A DNA stretch of 45,911 nt from Erythrobacter sp. (GTDB lineage: Bacteria > Pseudomonadota > Alphaproteobacteria > Sphingomonadales > Sphingomonadaceae). Location: contig JABDNC010000285.1 of the NCBI GenBank assembly GCA_013001165.1, positions 1 through 45,911 of the forward strand. Reading direction: 5' to 3'. A program made the position numbers and the translations under genes. Position 1 is the first letter of the stretch; every line of letters starts with the position of its first letter. The notes beneath the pieces are model-generated. The model made no database searches and was not told the origin of the DNA. It saw nothing but the letters and a program-made list of their open reading frames with translations. Positions 20,678-31,281 of the stretch are shown here, piece after piece.

Positions 20678-20828
20678 GAATTGCATCCACAAGCGCCTCG
20701 CGCGCGTGTTGGCAGCAGGGGACAAACGCGCTATCCGCGCATCGCTTATCAGCAACGGTTAAGCCGCAGTGCGGCATGACCGGGGCATTCGGGCGCAACA
20801 CAACGGCGCCGCAAGGGAATTTTACAGC

Positions 20829-22172
20829 GTGAACGCACATTTGGTTTCGAAACTGGCCGGTATGGCCGCGGCAATCGGTATTCTCGCAAGCGCACCGGGC
20901 GTTGGCGCACAATCGGCCGTCGGTCCGCAGGATCCGCTGAACCTGCCGGGCGAGCTCACCATGCTCACCAATCCCGACCCGAATGTCCGCAAGGCAACCG
21001 CTGTCGTAAACGGACATGTCATCACGGGCACCGATCTCGACCACCGCGTCGCGCTGCTTGTCGATGCGAGCCAGAGTGAAATCTCGCCCGAGGAAATGCA
21101 GCGCGTCCGCTCGCAGGTCTTGCGCAATCTCATCGACGAGACGCTGCAGATCCAGGCTGCTGAGGCCGAAGAAATCGTGATCGAGCCTGCCGAGGTCAAC
21201 CAGACCTATGCGCGGCTTGCTGCACAGTCCAACCGCCGTCTCGAAGAGATGGACGCATACCTGATCTCGATCGGCTCCTCGCCGGTTTCGCTCAAGCGCC
21301 AGATTCAGGGCGAGCTTGCATGGCAGCGCCTGCTGCGCCGCAAGGTCTCGATGTTCGTCAACGTTTCGGCCGAAGAAGTGAACGAGCTCATGGAGCGCCT
21401 CAACGCTTCGAAGGGCACCGATGAATACTGGGTCTGGGAAATCTTCCTGTCCTCCACCCCGCAGAATGCCGCGGCAGTCGAAGCCAATGCCCAGAAGATC
21501 GTCGAACAGCTTCGCCAGGGCGGCAGCTTCGTCGCCTATGCACGCCAGTTCTCCGAAGCATCGACCGCGGCAGTTGGCGGCGACCTCGGCTGGATCCACT
21601 TGCCGCAGCTCAAGGACCCGCAGCTGGAAACCGTCGTCGGCCAGATGCAGCCCGGCCAGCTGGTAGGCCCGATCGCCATTTCGGGCGGTTACTGGATCGT
21701 GTTCCTGCGCGAAAAGCGCCAGGTGCTGACCGCCGACCCGCGCGATGCAACGCTCAGCCTCAAGCAGATCCAGGTCACCTTCGACCCCGCTGTCGATGCG
21801 GCGGTTAACCAGGCGAAGCTCGATACCTTCATTGCCGGCGTCCAGAACATGCGCGGCTGTGGCAGCGCCGATGAAATCGCGGCATCGCTCGATGCCAATG
21901 TCGTTACCAACGACCAGATCAATGCCCGCGCGCTTCCCGACCAGCTCCAGAACATGGTGCTGAACATGCAGGTCGGCGAAGTGACGCCGCCCTTCGGTTC
22001 GGTGCAGGACGGCGTCCGCGTATTGATGCTGTGCGGTCGTGACGATCCGCAGGTCGAATCCGGTCCGAACTTCGACGAGCTCATGGCCGAAATCGAAGAC
22101 GAGCGCGTCAACAAGGCTGCGCAGCGTTACCTGCGCGACCTGCGCAACGACGCATATATCGAGTACAATTGA
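20829..22172 (+). CDS. surA: Peptidylprolyl isomerase / periplasmic chaperone SurA
   Basis: VVNGHVITGTDLDHRVALL, Rotamase-like FVAYARQFSEASTAAVGGDLGWIHLPQL; two PPIase-like regions; start codon (GTG) uncertain. Confidence 0.9.
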   Translation: MNAHLVSKLAGMAAAIGILASAPGVGAQSAVGPQDPLNLPGELTMLTNPDPNVRKATAVVNGHVITGTDLDHRVALLVDASQSEISPEEMQRVRSQVLRNLIDETLQIQAAEAEEIVIEPAEVNQTYARLAAQSNRRLEEMDAYLISIGSSPVSLKRQIQGELAWQRLLRRKVSMFVNVSAEEVNELMERLNASKGTDEYWVWEIFLSSTPQNAAAVEANAQKIVEQLRQGGSFVAYARQFSEASTAAVGGDLGWIHLPQLKDPQLETVVGQMQPGQLVGPIAISGGYWIVFLREKRQVLTADPRDATLSLKQIQVTFDPAVDAAVNQAKLDTFIAGVQNMRGCGSADEIAASLDANVVTNDQINARALPDQLQNMVLNMQVGEVTPPFGSVQDGVRVLMLCGRDDPQVESGPNFDELMAEIEDERVNKAAQRYLRDLRNDAYIEYN

Positions 22173-23182
22173 CCCCCGCCTCGCTCCCCCTCGCCGTTTC
22201 GCTGGGTGATCCGGCGGGGATAGGACCCGAAATCATTGCCGCCGCGTGGTCGCGGCGCGAAAGTGACGCAATACCGCCGTTCTTCGTGACCGGCGGTGCG
22301 GGTGTTATCGGGACTGCCGCGCATTCCTGCGGTATTTCCCTTCGGATCGAGCGCATTTCGAAGCCGGAACAGGCACCGCAGGTATTCCAGCGCGCGCTTC
22401 CCGTGCTGGGCATGGCAGACCATTCCTACGATCCCGGGACGCTGCTCGAAGCTGGGGCCAAGCTGGCGCTCCATTCGCTCGAGACCGCGACCAAGCTGGC
22501 GATATCGGGCGAAGCTGCGGGCCTCGTCACCGCCCCGATCTCCAAGGCCGAACTGGCCAATGTCGGGTTCAAGCAGCCCGGCCAGACCGAATACCTTGCC
22601 GATGCCTGCGGGCTCGAACGGCGCGATGCGGTGATGATGCTGGCAGGTCCCAGCCTTCGCACTGTCCCGCTGACGATCCATCATGCGCTTGCCGATGTGC
22701 CGACCCTCCTGACCAAAGAGCTGATCTGCCACCGCGCCCGCATCGTCGAGGCTGCGCTACGCGATGAATTCGGCATCGATGCCCCGCGGCTTGCAGTTTG
22801 CGGCCTCAACCCGCACGCAGGAGAAGACGGGCGTTTCGGTGACGAGGAAGAACGCATCATCACCCCGGCAATCGAGGAATTACGCGCCGAGGGCATGGGA
22901 ATTTCGGGTCCCTATCCCGCCGACGCACTGTTCACCCCGCGCGCCCGCAGCAAATACGACGTGGCCCTCGCAATGTATCACGACCAGGCTCTCATCCCGA
23001 TCAAGGCGCTCGACTTCGACGAAGGGGTGAATGTGACGCTCGGCCTGCCCATCATCCGCACCAGCCCCGATCACGGCACGGCTTTCGACATTGCCGGTAA
23101 GGGGATCGCCGATCCAGGCGCGATGATCGCCGCGCTTCGCATGGCCGGCGAGATGGCCGCGAGGCGCGCTGCCCGTGACTGA
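22169..23182 (+). CDS. pdxA: 4-hydroxythreonine-4-phosphate dehydrogenase
   Basis: SLGDPAGIGPEII, GLVTAPISKAEL, VCGLNPHAGEDGRFGDEE, AMYHDQALIPIKALDFDEGVNVTLGLPIIRTSPDHGTAFDIAGKG. TTG start, TTGA overlap with surA. Confidence 0.97.
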   Translation: MTPASLPLAVSLGDPAGIGPEIIAAAWSRRESDAIPPFFVTGGAGVIGTAAHSCGISLRIERISKPEQAPQVFQRALPVLGMADHSYDPGTLLEAGAKLALHSLETATKLAISGEAAGLVTAPISKAELANVGFKQPGQTEYLADACGLERRDAVMMLAGPSLRTVPLTIHHALADVPTLLTKELICHRARIVEAALRDEFGIDAPRLAVCGLNPHAGEDGRFGDEEERIITPAIEELRAEGMGISGPYPADALFTPRARSKYDVALAMYHDQALIPIKALDFDEGVNVTLGLPIIRTSPDHGTAFDIAGKGIADPGAMIAALRMAGEMAARRAARD

Positions 23183-23996
23183 TCTGCCTCCGCTGCGCGA
23201 CGTCATCGCGCGTCACGGCCTCAGCGCGTCCAAGGCGTTGGGCCAGAACTTCCTTTTCGACCAGCAATTGCTCGACCGGATCGCTGCCGTGCCCGGAGAT
23301 CTTGCGGGCAAGAAGGTGCTCGAGATCGGCCCAGGCCCGGGCGGCCTCACCCGCGCATTGCTGCGCGCAGGCGCCGAGGTCACGGCGATCGAAATGGACA
23401 CGCGCTGCCTGCCCGCCCTGTCCGAGCTGGCCATGGTCTTTCCCGACCGGCTCCGCGTGATAGAGGGCGATGCGCTCAAGCTCGACCATGATGCAGTCAT
23501 GGGGGGCGAGCCATACGCTGTCCTCTCGAACCTGCCCTACAATGTCGGCACCGCGCTTTTCACGCGCTGGATGGGCGGCGAGGAATGGCCTCCTTTGTGG
23601 ACCTCGCTGACGCTGATGTTCCAGCAGGAGGTTGCCCAGCGGATCGTCGCCAAGCCCGGCGGTTCCGCATACGGACGCCTCGCGGTCCTTGCCCAGTGGC
23701 GCGCAGAGGCGAAGATGGCGATGAAAGTCCATCGCAGCGCCTTCACCCCTCCGCCCAAGGTGATGAGCGCGATCGTGCACGTCGAACCCGCCGCTATGCC
23801 CGAAGGCGTATCGGCAAGATTGTTAGAACGGCTGACCGAGGCGGCGTTCGGCCAGCGCCGCAAGATGCTGCGGCAAAGCCTCAAGGGTGTGCCGGGAGCT
23901 GTCGAAACGCTCGAGGAAATCGGGATCGATCCTCAGCGCAGGGCGGAAACCCTCGAAGTCGACGATTTCGTCCGATTGGCGCGCGCGCTCGGTTAG
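23175..23996 (+). CDS. rsmA: 16S rRNA (adenine1518-N6/adenine1519-N6)-dimethyltransferase
   Basis: KALGQNFLFDQQLLDRI, VLEIGPGPGGLTRALL, VLSNLPYNVGTAL; GTG start overlapping pdxA. Confidence 0.97.
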   Translation: MTDLPPLRDVIARHGLSASKALGQNFLFDQQLLDRIAAVPGDLAGKKVLEIGPGPGGLTRALLRAGAEVTAIEMDTRCLPALSELAMVFPDRLRVIEGDALKLDHDAVMGGEPYAVLSNLPYNVGTALFTRWMGGEEWPPLWTSLTLMFQQEVAQRIVAKPGGSAYGRLAVLAQWRAEAKMAMKVHRSAFTPPPKVMSAIVHVEPAAMPEGVSARLLERLTEAAFGQRRKMLRQSLKGVPGAVETLEEIGIDPQRRAETLEVDDFVRLARALG

Positions 23997-24532
23997 TCTT
24001 CGCGCAGGGCCAGCTTGCGCAGCAGCTGCGCCGAAATGTCCAGCGCCTGCAATTGCGTCGCATACCGGCCGAAGAGGTCTGGCTCGCCAGCCAGCGCATC
24101 GGCCAATTCTTCCAGCGCCGCGGCGGACCGCTCCATGTAATCGGCAGTGATCTGCGAGCGATGATGCGGCGCGACTACCGGCTCTCGCTTGTCCTGCCGG
24201 TGCATTTCGCGGGCGATGCGCTGGAAGGCCTTGTCGACCGAGTTCTGCGGCTCTGCTTCGGGGAACCAGTGATCGACTTCGGTGCGATCGGAAAACGAGA
24301 TACCCGCCTTGTTTCCGGCCCGCCAGATGATGCGTCCCCGTACGGCCGTCGCCCCGCGCTGGAGATCGACGGCGCGACCCGTCTCGGGCATGTCGTCGCC
24401 TTCGATCAGGGCGCCCATCGCCGAGATGTTGCACAGTCGCACGACGCTGCTCGCACCGTCGGTATGCAAAGTCACGCGAACGAGTAGATCCACGCGATCC
24501 TCGCGGCGCTCCCTGATAGGAATTGCAGACAC
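23993..24532 (-). CDS. PilZ domain-containing protein
   Basis: RERREDRVDLLVRVTL and CNISAMGALIEGDDMPETGRAVDL match the PilZ RxxxR and D/NxSxxG motifs. Confidence 0.87.
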   Translation of the reverse strand: MSAIPIRERREDRVDLLVRVTLHTDGASSVVRLCNISAMGALIEGDDMPETGRAVDLQRGATAVRGRIIWRAGNKAGISFSDRTEVDHWFPEAEPQNSVDKAFQRIAREMHRQDKREPVVAPHHRSQITADYMERSAAALEELADALAGEPDLFGRYATQLQALDISAQLLRKLALRED

Positions 24533-24614
24533 TGTGGCGACCTTCTCTTCGTTATGGGAAGGCAGCCTATGGCCAAAGGCTTAGCAATTGCTTGCGGCAG
24601 GAACCCGCAGTTTG

Positions 24615-26720
24615 TCAGGCGGCGGCCTTCTTCCTGAGCCTCCAGGCATGCAGCAACGGCTCGGTATATCCGCTCGGCTGTTCGACGCCTTTGAAAATCA
24701 GGTCCTTGGCGGCGCTGAATGCAGGTCCGTCCTCGTTCGCCAGCAGCGGCTCGTAGGTCGGATCGCCGGCGTTCTGTTCGTCCACTTTTGCAGCCATGCG
24801 GCGCAGCGAATCGATCACCTGCCCTTCGGATATGACGCCGTGGAGCAGCCAGTTCGCGATATGCTGGCTGGAGATTCGCAAGGTGGCGCGGTCTTCCATC
24901 AGGCCGACATCGTTGATGTCCGGCACCTTGGAACAGCCGACGCCCTGGTCGATCCAGCGCACGACATAGCCGAGCAGGCCCTGGCAATTGTTGTCGAGCT
25001 CCTCGCCGATCTCGTCCTCGGACCAGTTGGTGCCCTCTGCAAGCGGGATAGCGAGCAGGTCACCGAGGCCCGGCACATCGCCCAGACCCTTCTGGATCTC
25101 GAAGACGTCCTCGCGGTGATAGTGGATCGCGTGAAGCGTCGCCGCGGTCGGGCTCGGCACCCATGCCGTGTTGGCGCCGGCGCGAAGGTGACCGATCTTC
25201 TCGATCATCATCTGGCCCATAAGGTCGGGCGCGGCCCACATGCCCTTTCCGATCTGCGCGCGGCCGGAAAGACCGTGCTTCAGGCCGATGCCGACATTGC
25301 GCGCCTCATAGGCTTTCAGCCAGGCGGAGTTCTTCATCTCGCCCTTCCGCATCATCGGTCCGGCCTGCATCGAGGTATGGATCTCGTCGCCCGTACGGTC
25401 GAGGAAGCCAGTGTTGATGAAGACGATGCGGTCTTTCACCGCATGGATGCAGGCACCAAGGTTGGCGCTGGTGCGACGTTCCTCGTCCATGACGCCGACC
25501 TTGATCGTGTGACGCGGCAGGCCCAGCAGGTCCTCGACCGCATCGAACAGATCGTTGGTGAAGGCACATTCCTCGGGCCCGTGCATCTTGGGCTTAACGA
25601 TATAGATCGAGCCGCACCGCGAGTTGCCGTATTTGCCCAGCCCCGCGACGTCCTGCGCCGAGATCGCGCTCGTCATCACCGCATCGAGAATGCCTTCGGG
25701 GATTTCCTTCCCGTCCCACCGCATCGCCGGATTGGTCATGAGGTGCCCCACATTGCGCACGAACATCAGGCTGCGGCCGGGCAAGGAGAACTCGCCTCCA
25801 TCCGGTGCAGTGTAGGTACGGTCCGCCGCCAGCTCGCGGGTGACGGTCTTGCCGCCCTTGTCGAAGCTTTCCGACAGATCGCCGCGGATCACGCCGAGCC
25901 AGTTACGATAGGCGAGCAGCTTGTCCTCCGCGTCCACCGCCGCGACCGAGTCCTCGCAGTCGGCAATCGTCGTAAGCGCCGCTTCGAGATTGATGTCTGC
26001 GATATTGGCAGGGTCGGTCCTGCCAACCGGGTGCTCCGCATCGAAAACGACCTCGATGTGCAGCCCGTTGTGCTTGAAGAGGCAGGCCTTGTCGTTCCAG
26101 CCGACGCATTGCGCAGGATCGGCCAGCGGAATGCCGCAATCCTTCACATCGGTGAGATCGGCCCATTTCCTGCCATCCGCCAGCGGCACAGCCTCGTCCA
26201 TGAAGCGCTTGGCCTCGGCGATAACTGCTGCCCCGCGATCCTCGTCATAACCACCGGGCCTTGCAGGCGGCGCATCGAGCGCGTCGGTCCCGTAAAAGGC
26301 ATCATAGAGGCTGCCCCAACGCGCGTTGGCGGCGTTGAGCAAGAAGCGCGCGTTGAGAATGGGCACGACCAGCTGGGGGCCTGCCATGGTCGCGATTTCA
26401 GGATCGACGTTCTGCGTCCCGATGGTGAATTCGCCCGGTTCGGGGACGAGATATCCGATCTCTTCTAGGAAGGCGCGATAGGCGTCTGCGTCATGGGCCT
26501 GCCCCTTGCGCTCGACATGCCAGGCATCGATCTGCGCCTGCAAATCCTCACGCTTTTGGAGCAACGCCGCGTTGCGCGGCGCGAACTCGCCCAAAAGGCT
26601 CGCGAACCCAGTCCAGAATGCTTCGCCATCGCGGCCAAGCGGCGCGAGAACTTCGGTTTCGACGAAAGTGGCCAGCGCCTGGTCGACCTCGATACCGGCG
26701 CGCGTCACGTAATTGCTCAT
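24615..26720 (-). CDS. glcB: Malate synthase G
   Basis: [60 protein letters not shown]. Confidence 0.96.
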   Translation of the reverse strand: MSNYVTRAGIEVDQALATFVETEVLAPLGRDGEAFWTGFASLLGEFAPRNAALLQKREDLQAQIDAWHVERKGQAHDADAYRAFLEEIGYLVPEPGEFTIGTQNVDPEIATMAGPQLVVPILNARFLLNAANARWGSLYDAFYGTDALDAPPARPGGYDEDRGAAVIAEAKRFMDEAVPLADGRKWADLTDVKDCGIPLADPAQCVGWNDKACLFKHNGLHIEVVFDAEHPVGRTDPANIADINLEAALTTIADCEDSVAAVDAEDKLLAYRNWLGVIRGDLSESFDKGGKTVTRELAADRTYTAPDGGEFSLPGRSLMFVRNVGHLMTNPAMRWDGKEIPEGILDAVMTSAISAQDVAGLGKYGNSRCGSIYIVKPKMHGPEECAFTNDLFDAVEDLLGLPRHTIKVGVMDEERRTSANLGACIHAVKDRIVFINTGFLDRTGDEIHTSMQAGPMMRKGEMKNSAWLKAYEARNVGIGLKHGLSGRAQIGKGMWAAPDLMGQMMIEKIGHLRAGANTAWVPSPTAATLHAIHYHREDVFEIQKGLGDVPGLGDLLAIPLAEGTNWSEDEIGEELDNNCQGLLGYVVRWIDQGVGCSKVPDINDVGLMEDRATLRISSQHIANWLLHGVISEGQVIDSLRRMAAKVDEQNAGDPTYEPLLANEDGPAFSAAKDLIFKGVEQPSGYTEPLLHAWRLRKKAAA

Positions 26721-26851
26721 GGAACTCCTCTGGGTAAGCCTATTGCTTGCTATGTGGACCCGGGGAGGAGTGGGTTTGCTATGCCCAGACCGGTTGACGA
26801 TTGCAAGCGGCGGGGTGGACTTGATTGTCGGCATGTCTAAGGAAGTTGCCG

Positions 26852-28060
26852 ATGAAACCGGATACGCCAGCGCAAGCCCTCCTCGACGCTATCGATGCGG
26901 ATGTGATGCTGCGCGAAGTGCAGGACTGGGCGGCGATCAATACCGGCACAGCCAATATCGACGGGCTCAAGACAATGGCGGACGTCCTCGCCGATGCCTT
27001 CTCCGCCCTACCCGGCGACGTCGAGCTGGTCGATCCGGCCACGGTGACGGCTATTTCGGCTGAGGGTCGCGAATTCGAAAAGCCGCATGGCCAGCACATG
27101 GTCCTGCGGGTGCGCCCCGAAGCGGAGCGCCGCTTCGTGCTGACCGGTCACATGGATACGGTTTTTCCGGTCGACCATCCTTTTCAGGAAACCAAGTGGC
27201 TCGATGAAGAGGTCATCAACGGTCCCGGCACTGCGGACATGAAGGGCGGCCTCGACGTCATTCTCCATGCCCTCAAACTGTTCGAGAGCGTCGAGGGTTC
27301 GGCCCGCGTCGGCTATGACGTGATGATCAATTCGGACGAGGAAACCGGCAGCCTCGCCAGCCGCGGCCTGATCGAGGAACTGGCGCGCGGCAAATATGCC
27401 GCCCTGACCTACGAACCTTCCGCCCTGCCCGACGGCACACTTGCCCATGCGCGCGGCGGCACCGGTAACTACTCGATCACCATCACCGGTCGCAGCGCCC
27501 ATGCAGGTCGCAACCCGCACGATGGTCGCAATGCCATTGTTGCTGCTTCGGATCTGGTGCTGCGGATCAAGGCACTCGAAGCCGAAGACATCACAGTGAA
27601 CCCGGCCAAGATCGAAGGCGGCGCAGCCAACAATGTCGTGCCCGACCTCGCGATCCTGCGCTTCAACATCCGCCCCAAGTCGACCGACGCGATGAACCGC
27701 TTCGACGGCGAACTGGGCGCGATCCTCAAGATGATCGAAGCCGAACACGATGTCGGCATCCACCGCCACGGCGGCGTCACCCGTCCGCCCAAACCGGTCG
27801 ACGACAAGGCGCAGCGCCTGTTCGACCTCGTGAAAGCATGCGGTGCCGAGCTCGGCCAGCAGATCGGCTGGAAATCGACCGGCGGCGTGTGCGACGGCAA
27901 CAACATCGCTGCGACCGGCGTGCCCGTGGTCGACACCATGGGCGTGCGCGGCGGCGCCATCCATTCGCCCGACGAATTCATGATTGTCCCTTCGCTGCGG
28001 GAACGCGCCGCGCTGAGCGCGCTGGTCCTCACGAAGCTATCCACCGGAGACCATCTGTGA
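26852..28060 (+). CDS. M20 family metallopeptidase / hydrolase
   Basis: [68 protein letters not shown]. Confidence 0.9.
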   Translation: MKPDTPAQALLDAIDADVMLREVQDWAAINTGTANIDGLKTMADVLADAFSALPGDVELVDPATVTAISAEGREFEKPHGQHMVLRVRPEAERRFVLTGHMDTVFPVDHPFQETKWLDEEVINGPGTADMKGGLDVILHALKLFESVEGSARVGYDVMINSDEETGSLASRGLIEELARGKYAALTYEPSALPDGTLAHARGGTGNYSITITGRSAHAGRNPHDGRNAIVAASDLVLRIKALEAEDITVNPAKIEGGAANNVVPDLAILRFNIRPKSTDAMNRFDGELGAILKMIEAEHDVGIHRHGGVTRPPKPVDDKAQRLFDLVKACGAELGQQIGWKSTGGVCDGNNIAATGVPVVDTMGVRGGAIHSPDEFMIVPSLRERAALSALVLTKLSTGDHL

Positions 28061-29073
28061 CCTTCCGCCTGCGCGCTGCGCATATTTCCGATCTCGAACA
28101 CCTTTACGAGATGGCCAAACTGACCGGGGGCGGTTTCACCAACCTGCCGGCGGACAAGAATGCGCTGACCAAAAAGCTGGAACGCGCCGAAGCAGCATTC
28201 TCGCGCACCGATGATACGCTGGGAGATGACGTCTTCACTCTGGTGCTGGAAAATACCGAGACCGGCCAGGTTCGCGGCACCTGCCAGCTCTTCAGCCAGG
28301 TCGGCCAGCAGTGGCCCTTCTACAGCTACCGTCTCAACACGCTGACCCAGCATAGCCAAGAACTCGATCGCACGGTTCGAGCCGAACTGCTCAGCCTCGT
28401 GACCGATCTGGAAGGGTCTTCGGAAGTCGGCGGCCTGTTCCTTCACCCAGGCGAGCGCGCGGGCGGGCTGGGACTGCTGCTGGCGCGTAGCCGTTACCTT
28501 TTCATCGCCATGCACCGCGCGCGATTCGCGGACCGCATCATCGCCGAATTGCGCGGAGTGATCGATGATCGCGGTGGCTCGCCCTTCTGGGACGGTGTTG
28601 CTGGCCGGTTCTTTGGAATGACCTTCCAGGAAGCGGACTATTTCAATGCCATCAACGGCAATCAGTTCATTGCCGACCTGATGCCCAAGCACCCGGTCTA
28701 TGTCGCCATGCTCGACGATGAAGCCAAGAAGGTGATCGGCGTGCCCCACCCGACAGGTCGCGCGGCGATGCGGATGCTGGAGAACGAAGGATTCGCCGCC
28801 GAAGGCTATGTCGACATCTTCGACGGCGGCCCGACGATGACGGCGCGTACCGACCAGGTGAAGAGCGTAGCCGAAGCGCGGCCTGCCAAAATCAGCGCCA
28901 CCGACCTCGACATCGGCGAACGCTCCCTGATCGCCACGGGTACGCTGGACACATTCAAGTCCGCCTATGGCATGCGTGAATTCGGCGATGACGACACGGT
29001 GGCGATCGACGAAATCAGCGCGAAGGTGCTCGAAGTGGGTGTCGGCGACACGGTGTGGAGCGTGGCGCGATGA
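28057..29073 (+). CDS. astA: Arginine N-succinyltransferase
   Basis: LRAAHISDLEHLYEMAKLTGGGFTNLPADKNAL, FLHPGERAGGLGLLLARSRYLFIA, ELRGVIDDRGGSPFWDGVAGRFFGM; GTGA overlap with the M20 gene. Confidence 0.95.
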   Translation: MTFRLRAAHISDLEHLYEMAKLTGGGFTNLPADKNALTKKLERAEAAFSRTDDTLGDDVFTLVLENTETGQVRGTCQLFSQVGQQWPFYSYRLNTLTQHSQELDRTVRAELLSLVTDLEGSSEVGGLFLHPGERAGGLGLLLARSRYLFIAMHRARFADRIIAELRGVIDDRGGSPFWDGVAGRFFGMTFQEADYFNAINGNQFIADLMPKHPVYVAMLDDEAKKVIGVPHPTGRAAMRMLENEGFAAEGYVDIFDGGPTMTARTDQVKSVAEARPAKISATDLDIGERSLIATGTLDTFKSAYGMREFGDDDTVAIDEISAKVLEVGVGDTVWSVAR

Positions 29074-30320
29074 GTCTCGTCGAGATCAATTTCGACGGCA
29101 TCGTCGGCCCTTCGCATAACTACGCAGGCCTCAGCCTAGGCAATATCGCCAGCGCAAGTCACAAAGGCGACACTTCCTATCCGCGTGCCGCTGCATTGCA
29201 GGGTATCGCCAAGATGCGTTCGAACATGGCGCTCGGCCTCGCGCAGGGCTTTCTGCTGCCCTTGCCGCGACCCAATGGCGACCTCATTCGCGGGCTTGCC
29301 ATCGACGAAACCGCACCGCGCCAGCTTCTCGCCGCCGCATGGTCGGCCTCGAGCATGTGGACGGCCAATGCCGCCACCGTCAGCCCCGCCCCCGACACGG
29401 CGGACGGGCGTTGCCACCTTACCCCCGCCAACCTCGTCACCATGCCGCACCGTGCGCAGGAATGGCAGGACACGCAGGCGCAGCTTGCAATCGCATTCGG
29501 CGATGAAGAGCACTTCACCATTCACGATGCCGTCCTCCCCGCTTTCGGTGACGAGGGCGCTGCAAACCACATGCGGTTCTGCGAAGGTCACGGTGCGCAA
29601 GGCGTCGAAGTCTTCGTCTGGGGCCGTCAGGGCGGCAAATTCCCCGCACGCCAGCACGAACAAGCCAGCCGCGCCATCGCGCGGCTCCACGGTCTCGCCC
29701 CGGACAAATGTGTCTTCATCGAGCAAAACCCCGAGGCGATCGAAGCCGGCGCCTTCCACAATGACGTGGTTTCGGTGGCGAACGAGCGTGTGCTCTTCAC
29801 GCACGAGCGCGCCTTTGCCGACCAGCAGGGCGCATACGAGGCGATCCGTGAAGCATTCCCCGCACTTGAAGTCGTCGCGGTGCCCGAAAGCGCTGTCAGC
29901 CTCGAAGAGGCGATCCGCACCTATCTCTTCAACGCACAGCTGCTCACCCTGCCCGGCGGTGAGATGGCGCTGGTCGTGCCGAGCGAGTGCCAGGAAAGCG
30001 CGAGCGTCTGGAGCTATTGCGAAAGCATGCTCGCCAGCAACGGTCCCATTCGCAAGGTCATCCCGGTCGATGTGAAGCAGTCGATGGCAAATGGCGGCGG
30101 CCCTGCCTGCCTGCGCCTGCGCGTCGTGGCCGATCCCGCCACAGTCGACCAGCGCTTCATGCTGGACGAAGCAAAGGCCGACCGGATCGAATCCGTGGTG
30201 GCCCAGATGTGGCCCGAGACCATCGATCCGAAAGACCTCGGCAGCGAGGATCTGGCCATCCGCGTTATCGAAGCGCGCGAAGCCTTGCTGACTGTCCTAT
30301 CCTTGGACACCCTCGCGTAA
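29070..30320 (+). CDS. astB: N-succinylarginine dihydrolase
   Basis: EINFDGIVGPSHNYAGLSLGNIAS, ANAATVSPAPDTADGRCHLTPANL, SMANGGGPACLRLRV; ATGA overlap with astA. Confidence 0.96.
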   Translation: MSLVEINFDGIVGPSHNYAGLSLGNIASASHKGDTSYPRAAALQGIAKMRSNMALGLAQGFLLPLPRPNGDLIRGLAIDETAPRQLLAAAWSASSMWTANAATVSPAPDTADGRCHLTPANLVTMPHRAQEWQDTQAQLAIAFGDEEHFTIHDAVLPAFGDEGAANHMRFCEGHGAQGVEVFVWGRQGGKFPARQHEQASRAIARLHGLAPDKCVFIEQNPEAIEAGAFHNDVVSVANERVLFTHERAFADQQGAYEAIREAFPALEVVAVPESAVSLEEAIRTYLFNAQLLTLPGGEMALVVPSECQESASVWSYCESMLASNGPIRKVIPVDVKQSMANGGGPACLRLRVVADPATVDQRFMLDEAKADRIESVVAQMWPETIDPKDLGSEDLAIRVIEAREALLTVLSLDTLA

Positions 30321-30342
30321 AACGGGTGCCTAAAAGTTAACC

Positions 30343-30370
30343 AACTCGACTCTTCGTCGAGGGTTTTTAC
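30343..30370 (+). terminator. Probable terminator after astB
   Basis: actcgac-tctt-cgtcgagggtttttac: short GC stem followed by a T-run. Confidence 0.6.
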
Positions 30371-30465
30371 ACTCGTCCCTGAATTAACCACGCGAATCGG
30401 CAGGAACGTGTCACTGGCACGCTCATTGCAGATCAAGAGGTTAAGAAAGGAGTGCGCGCCACACC

Positions 30466-30708
30466 ATGTGGAAGAAGGTCAAAAGGCTGTTCGTGATCAA
30501 GACGCGCTTCGAAGCGTATCTGATCATCTACGCCCTTGCCCTTGGCGCAATGACCCGCGGCGCCGACTACACCGTACAATATCCCGGTTTCGGCGGATAT
30601 CTGCTGATGGCAGCCACGGCAGGTGCGGTGTTCCTCGGCGGAGCAAAGATCCTCGACGCGATCCGTTACGAGCGTGAGGCGGAAGAGCGCTCGAAAGAAT
30701 CCGACTAG
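30466..30708 (+). CDS. Small membrane protein (80 aa)
   Basis: Preceded by AAGGAG-like spacing (gaaaggagtg); MWKKVKRLFVIKTRFEAYLIIYALALGAMTRGADYTVQYPGFGGYLLMAATAGAVFLGGAKILDAIRYEREAEERSKESD with two hydrophobic segments. Confidence 0.7.
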   Translation: MWKKVKRLFVIKTRFEAYLIIYALALGAMTRGADYTVQYPGFGGYLLMAATAGAVFLGGAKILDAIRYEREAEERSKESD

Positions 30709-31163
30709 CGATACCGGGCAGCAGTGATGAATTCACCGAAGGTCTCGCACCAAACGACGACCGTATCGTATTGATCGATGTCGACGCCCTCGGGCACTTC
30801 CAGCAGGAACCCGTCATAGCTCTTCACGCTGCCTATAAGGGCGGCTTGCGACTTCACCGGTTCGAACTCGTCCTCGTGCTCGACGAAGCCCTTCGTCAGG
30901 TACAGCTTGTAGTCCGGGCCCGGAGCGAGCTCGCCTCGATGGGCGATTGATTCCGCCGATACACTGACTTGGCCTTCGCCCCAGTGCAACGCATCGCTTC
31001 CGCGTAAATCGCGTGTGAGTTGCGCGGTATATTCCGCACCTGCCTCTGCTGCATCCAGTTGCGCGCTGTCGGGTGCGTCTTCTGCGGTGAGGATGGGATA
31101 GAGATAAATGCCTGCGCCGAGGATTACGAGCGCGGACAGGGCGATGGCGATGAGCTTTTTCAC
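30705..31163 (-). CDS. DM13 domain-containing protein
   Basis: GTG start; N-terminal TM anchor, then ELAPGPDYKLYLTKGFV...GSVKSYDGFLLEVPEGVDIDQYDTVVVWCETFGEFITAARYR, as in DM13. Confidence 0.85.
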   Translation of the reverse strand: MKKLIAIALSALVILGAGIYLYPILTAEDAPDSAQLDAAEAGAEYTAQLTRDLRGSDALHWGEGQVSVSAESIAHRGELAPGPDYKLYLTKGFVEHEDEFEPVKSQAALIGSVKSYDGFLLEVPEGVDIDQYDTVVVWCETFGEFITAARYR

Positions 31164-31281
31164 AAGGTGTCCCCTTCGTGCGGTTTGATCTCCATTCGCA
31201 GGCCTAGTCAGGAAGGTTACAACGAGAGCATGCGCACCCAAAGGATCGCGACCGATCGGACGTTCTCTAGCTGTCGTGAAG

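Noticed and set aside
18494-20755. 753-aa minus-strand ORF antisense to lptD, and other long antisense ORFs (for example 1810-2724, 11012-12238, 45076-45897, 32983-34578)
   Set aside because: They mirror well-supported genes in complementary codon register, a common artefact of GC-rich RNY-type codon bias; the translations show no recognisable domains.
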